Part shown: positions 60,617 to 64,000 of the stretch, piece by piece
Layout: each line of letters starts with the position of its first letter
Position numbering within the stretch: position 1 is the first letter of the stretch
Source: JAKAXS01 sp965279065
GTDB taxonomy: Bacteria > Pseudomonadota > Alphaproteobacteria > Rhizobiales > Hyphomicrobiaceae
Assembly (NCBI GenBank): GCA_965279065.1
Contig: OZ257134.1
Location: 3,286,001-3,350,000, forward strand
Direction of reading: 5' to 3'
Length of the DNA stretch: 64,000 nucleotides
Made by a program: the position numbers and the translations under genes
The notes under the pieces: model-generated
The model's input: the letters and a program-made list of their open reading frames with translations, nothing else
The model's database searches: none
Told to the model about the DNA's origin: nothing

Positions 60617-63240
60617 GCCGCGACCTCGTTCTTCGATTTGGACGCGCTGCGTTTCTCCGCGCGCTGCATCGCTTTGAGCGCCGCCGACAGGCCGGCCAGC
60701 AGCGATTGCCGGTCGCTCGCCTGCACGCGTAATGTCAGTTCGTCACTCTCGGCCTCGTCGTAGACGTCTTCCGCTCCGATCAGACCGATGACCGGCACTT
60801 CGCGTGTCGATTGGTTGCGGCGGACGGCGTTGAATAGCTCGTTGCTCGTCATCTCGCCCAGCTCCGTGCTGGTGACCACGGCATCGACGTGCGAGCCCTG
60901 ATCGATCATCTGCAGCGCTTCCCTGGCCGAAGACGCAGCGGTCACGCGATAACCGGCAGCCGCCAGCATCGGCGACAGGAAGTCGCGCGCGAAGGCATCG
61001 TTGTGCACCAGCAGAATCTGGCTGCGGCTGGTCGGCTTTTTTGACTGCCGCGTCATCGACGAGGCGACGCCCTGCAGGTACGAGGTGACGTCGATGAACT
61101 CGACGGCATGCCCGCGGATGACCGCGGCGCCGATCGTGTCGTAACCGCCGCTGGACAGCTGCACGTCCAGCGTCTCTTCGATGATGTCGACGATCTCGTC
61201 CACCAGTAGCCCGACCGTGAGATCGCCGTCGGTGATCACCAGCACCGGATAGCTACGCGATCCCTCGAAGTTCGTCGACCCAACTGGAACCAGCGGCATC
61301 AGGCGATCCTGGTGGATCATCGTCAGGCGGCCATCCGCATGCTCGATGCGGCCCGGCTCCACCATTTCGATGCGTGCGATGAGCGATACGGGCAGAACCT
61401 TGACCACCCCGGCACCGGCGCGGAACATCACGAGGCGCGTCTTGTCGGCACCCAGTACGTCCTTCTTGGTGTCGCGCTTCTTGTCGCCGCTCTTCTCGAT
61501 GCCGATGCTCATCGCGAGCCCGCCCGGATCGAGGATCAGCACGACCGAGCCGTCGCCGAGGATCGTGTGCCCGGTGAAGACCTTGAGATGGGCCAACGAC
61601 GCGCTGAGCGGCTTGACGACCACTTCCTGCACGTCGGCGACCTTGTCTACGATCACGCCGAAGCTTTCGCCGCCGACGCGCATGATCACCACGAGCTGTT
61701 CGCTGTTCTCGCGCCCGGACTGGTCAAGGCCGAGCACCTGGCTCATGTCGATGACGGGCACGACCTCTTCGCGCAGCCGCAATACCAGCGCGTTCTGCAC
61801 CTTGTCGATCACATGGCCCGAGTTCTGGCCGACACCGACCGCTTCGACGACCGCATGCTGCGGCAGCGCGAAGCGCTGGCCCGAAGCCTCCACGATCAGC
61901 GCCGGCGCGATCGCCAGCGTCAGCGGAATGCGCATCGAGAACTTGGTACCCTTGCCCAGTTTCGACTGCATCGAGATCGAGCCGCCGATGGACTCGATAT
62001 TTGAGCGGACGACGTCCATGCCGACGCCGCGTCCGGAGACGTTGGTCACCGTCTTCGCAGTCGAGAATCCCGGGGCGAAGATGAACTTAAAGATCTCGTC
62101 TTCGCTGAGCTTGGCGATCTCGGATTCCGTCACCGTACCGTTGGTGATCAGCTTCTTCTTGATCTTCTCGATATCGAGCCCGCGGCCGTCGTCTGAGATC
62201 GTGATCGTGATCTGTCCGGCTTCGTGCGAGGCAGCAACCCGTATCTCGCCCGTCTCAGGCTTGCCGGCCGCCGCGCGTTCCGCCGGCGTCTCCAGGCCGT
62301 GATCGGCTGAGTTGCGGATCATGTGCGTCAGTGGATCGCGCAGGATTTCGATCAACTGGCGATCGAGTTCCGTATCGGCACCCTCGGTGACGAGGTCGAT
62401 TTTCTTGCCGCATTCGGTTGCAAGCTCGCGAATGAGGCGCGGCAGGTTGGCGTAGAGACGCTCCACCGGCTGCATGCGCGCCCGCATCACCGCATCCTGC
62501 AGGTCGGTCGTCAGCGACGACAGCCGCTGCAGCGGCGACTTGACGGTGTCGTCTTGGCGGTGCCGTGTCAGTTCCAGAAGCTGGTTGCGCGTCAGCACCA
62601 GCTCCGAAACTAGCTGCATCATGCGCTCGATGGCGTCGACGGCGACGCGGATCGTCTCAGAGCTGCGCGCGTTGGCGGCGGCCGCACCCTTCGCGGCCGG
62701 AGCCGCGGGTGCCTTTGCCGCCGGTGCTGGCGCCTTTGGAGCGACCGGAGCAGCCGCAACGGCAGCGACCGGCACTACGGCGGCTTCAACGACGACAGGT
62801 GTCGGTGATGGAGTTTCGACGGGCGCGGCAGCAGCCGGAGCGGCGGCGGCAGCAAGGCTCGCGGCAAGGATTGCAGCCTGGGCATCGAGCTGCTGGATCA
62901 TGTCGGCGTCGTCGCCCTCGGGCTCGACGCCCGTGCGCTCGACTTCCTCCACGATCATCTTGATGCGATCGATCGCAGCCAGCACAACCGTCACCGACGA
63001 CTGCGTCGGCGCCGCGCCGTTGCGCAATTCGCCGATCATCGTCTCGCCGGCATGCGCGATGTGCTGCAGCCGCGTCAAGCCGAGAAAGCTGCACGTCCCC
63101 TTGATGGTATGGACGAGGCGGAAGATCTTGGCGATCAGCGAGGCATCCGTCGGGTCGCGTTCAAAGAGCACCAGCTGCGTCGCTGCCTCTTCAAGATGCT
63201 GGTTTGTCTCGATGATGAAGTCGCGGAGCAGCTCATCCAT
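60613..63240 (-). CDS. cheA: CheA-type kinase with two CheW-like regions and a degenerate receiver
   Basis: An 875-residue protein from ATG 63240. It has an Hpt domain (1 to about 110, His44 in 'RLVHTIKGTCSFLG'), a long Ala/Pro linker with no P2 domain seen, a dimerisation helix pair, an ATP domain ('HMIRNSADHGLE', 'DDGRGLD', 'GRGVGMDVVRSNI') and then two CheW-like regions in tandem. From about residue 740 a receiver-like domain follows ('ILLVHNDAFARDFLSPML'). Where the phosphoacceptor Asp should be, in 'VVTSTELGEM', residue 791 is Ser, so this receiver is probably not phosphorylated. It phosphorylates CheY. Confidence 0.9.
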   Translation of the reverse strand: MDELLRDFIIETNQHLEEAATQLVLFERDPTDASLIAKIFRLVHTIKGTCSFLGLTRLQHIAHAGETMIGELRNGAAPTQSSVTVVLAAIDRIKMIVEEVERTGVEPEGDDADMIQQLDAQAAILAASLAAAAAPAAAAPVETPSPTPVVVEAAVVPVAAVAAAPVAPKAPAPAAKAPAAPAAKGAAAANARSSETIRVAVDAIERMMQLVSELVLTRNQLLELTRHRQDDTVKSPLQRLSSLTTDLQDAVMRARMQPVERLYANLPRLIRELATECGKKIDLVTEGADTELDRQLIEILRDPLTHMIRNSADHGLETPAERAAAGKPETGEIRVAASHEAGQITITISDDGRGLDIEKIKKKLITNGTVTESEIAKLSEDEIFKFIFAPGFSTAKTVTNVSGRGVGMDVVRSNIESIGGSISMQSKLGKGTKFSMRIPLTLAIAPALIVEASGQRFALPQHAVVEAVGVGQNSGHVIDKVQNALVLRLREEVVPVIDMSQVLGLDQSGRENSEQLVVIMRVGGESFGVIVDKVADVQEVVVKPLSASLAHLKVFTGHTILGDGSVVLILDPGGLAMSIGIEKSGDKKRDTKKDVLGADKTRLVMFRAGAGVVKVLPVSLIARIEMVEPGRIEHADGRLTMIHQDRLMPLVPVGSTNFEGSRSYPVLVITDGDLTVGLLVDEIVDIIEETLDVQLSSGGYDTIGAAVIRGHAVEFIDVTSYLQGVASSMTRQSKKPTSRSQILLVHNDAFARDFLSPMLAAAGYRVTAASSAREALQMIDQGSHVDAVVTSTELGEMTSNELFNAVRRNQSTREVPVIGLIGAEDVYDEAESDELTLRVQASDRQSLLAGLSAALKAMQRAEKRSASKSKNEVAA

Positions 63241-63256
63241 GGCCGGAAAAATCTCG

Positions 63257-63817
63257 TTAGGCTGAGGCCGGCCCGGTCTCATTTAAGAGACGGTCGACCA
63301 TGTTTTGAACGCTCTCAACATGAACCGCGCTCAGGCCGTTGTTCACCAGGTTGGTGGTCGGTGCGAGGCAGTCCTTCAACTCCGCTGACAGACGCTCACA
63401 AAGGTCGATGATGTCTTCCGGAAAGATGTCGCCGTTCGGCTTGCGATGCGTTTGGATCTGCTCGATCCCCGCCAGCGCCACCGTGTTGATGTTGCCGACC
63501 ATGCGGGCGAATGCATCGCGCAAGGCGGGGTTCAGCTGTTCGTGAATGGCGAGCGCGGCCGAACTGCCCGGCAGGCGCGACCGCTGGAAATAGTCGGTGT
63601 AGGACACCGGTTGCCAGTTGATCACGTCGTCGATCATCTCCGGAATGACGGGGAGATTCTCGACCAGCAGCAGCAGCTCGTAGAAAATGTTGAGGTAGTC
63701 GTTGGCTATACCCGACTTCGGATTGACCAGGCTTGCCGCACGCGCAAACAATTCGCTGTCGATCTCGTCGCTTGCATTGATGATCGTCACTGCGGGTTGC
63801 GCGTTCTGCATTGACAT
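63257..63817 (-). CDS. Unknown protein leading the chemotaxis operon
   Basis: About 186 residues from ATG 63817. Longer TTG/GTG starts up to 63871 exist, but the promoter-like boxes overlap the TTG. It is mainly helical and acidic, with 'INASDEIDSELFARAASLV' near the start and 'HVESVQNMVDRLLNETG' at the end. I see no family motif. It sits 16 bases before cheA on the same strand, so a chemotaxis role (phosphatase, Hpt partner or scaffold) is possible but unsupported. Confidence 0.6.
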   Translation of the reverse strand: MSMQNAQPAVTIINASDEIDSELFARAASLVNPKSGIANDYLNIFYELLLLVENLPVIPEMIDDVINWQPVSYTDYFQRSRLPGSSAALAIHEQLNPALRDAFARMVGNINTVALAGIEQIQTHRKPNGDIFPEDIIDLCERLSAELKDCLAPTTNLVNNGLSAVHVESVQNMVDRLLNETGPASA

Positions 63818-63869
63818 GGCCACTTGTTGGTCCGCCCCGGGGGTTGCTTGTTCTGAATACACTGAGGAC

Positions 63870-63898
63870 AATTAAATTTTCGTATTTTGGCCGTACAA
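63870..63898 (-). promoter_or_regulatory. Promoter candidate for the chemotaxis operon
   Basis: On the minus strand TTGTAC (63898-63893) and TTAATT (63875-63870) are spaced by 17 bases in an AT-rich stretch. The predicted start is near 63863. Upstream bases to 64000 hold no gene I can support. Confidence 0.4.
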
Positions 63899-64000
63899 GG
63901 AATTCAATCCTGAGGGGATCAAACGCAAATTACTTGAACAGTGTGTTCAAGTCGCACTAGCGAGTATGTCCCCCATGAACTCGTCCTTCTCGTCGATTGC

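Noticed and set aside
1..64000. tRNA, rRNA, CRISPR arrays and riboswitches
   Set aside because: I looked for cloverleaf-like patterns, regular direct repeats with spacers and known conserved riboswitch cores and saw none that I could support by eye.

Overview
This window reads as a high-GC alphaproteobacterial chromosome segment, most likely from the order Hyphomicrobiales and possibly a Hyphomicrobium-like methylotroph. The evidence is the GC-rich codon use, an alphaproteobacterial-type porin domain, a quinoprotein-associated SoxYZ-like carrier, and a gene block pairing a type III glutamine synthetase with a heterotetrameric sarcosine oxidase / N-methylglutamate dehydrogenase. The species assignment is inference. 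I see no rRNA, tRNA, CRISPR array, transposase or integrase.

Layout. 1-5.7 kb: a 5'-cut exported repeat protein, an exported Tlde1/L,D-transpeptidase-like protein and a small Cys/Arg-rich protein. 6.1-8.4 kb: a visibly more AT-rich patch with its own promoters, encoding a secreted lipase-like hydrolase and an IalB-like fusion. 8.4-14.5 kb: a membrane-anchored metallopeptidase, a small Cys/His/Met-rich exported protein and a CusBA-type copper/silver RND pump without an adjacent outer-membrane channel. 14.5-22.5 kb: a complete kdp operon (a new 27-aa membrane ORF, then kdpF, A, B, C, D, E) on the minus strand, then dctA. 24.4-32.5 kb: a pyruvate dehydrogenase operon of homodimeric-E1 type (aceE-aceF-lipoyl-lpd) followed by a hybrid malic enzyme.

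32.6-38.7 kb is the least conventional block: a LysR regulator, an 824-aa outer-membrane protein that looks like two barrels in one chain, an exported alpha/beta hydrolase whose nucleophile serine is replaced by glycine, and a fumarase/adenylosuccinate-lyase-superfamily protein with a signal peptide. 38.9-42.0 kb: a sensor kinase overlapping a MOSC protein tail to tail, a FeeM-like N-acyl amino acid synthase and a Pro-rich membrane protein. 42.1-44.8 kb: a divergent copA/csoR copper module with overlapping promoters and G/C-tract CsoR-type operators; csoR appears to be leaderless. 44.9-48.7 kb: a YbaL-type cation/proton antiporter, the SoxYZ-like carrier and two unknown membrane proteins.

48.7-58.7 kb is an amine-nitrogen block on the minus strand, with a divergent XRE-cupin regulator. 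It holds glutamine synthetase/GMA synthetase and the four oxidase subunits (beta, delta, alpha, gamma), then a hairpin, then three small membrane proteins and an EAT-type APC permease. It would import and demethylate a methylated amine or amino acid, with glutamate as acceptor; N-methylglutamate synthase genes are not in the window. 58.8-63.9 kb is a chemotaxis operon (unknown protein, cheA, cheW, cheY, cheR). Its CheA carries two CheW-like regions and a receiver-like tail lacking the phosphoacceptor aspartate.

Genes are densely packed, many with 4-base ATGA overlaps, so most functions fall into short operons. The best candidates for undescribed biology are the permease with three small partners, the double-barrel/pseudohydrolase/exported-lyase block, and the hairpin plus tiny ORF leading kdp.
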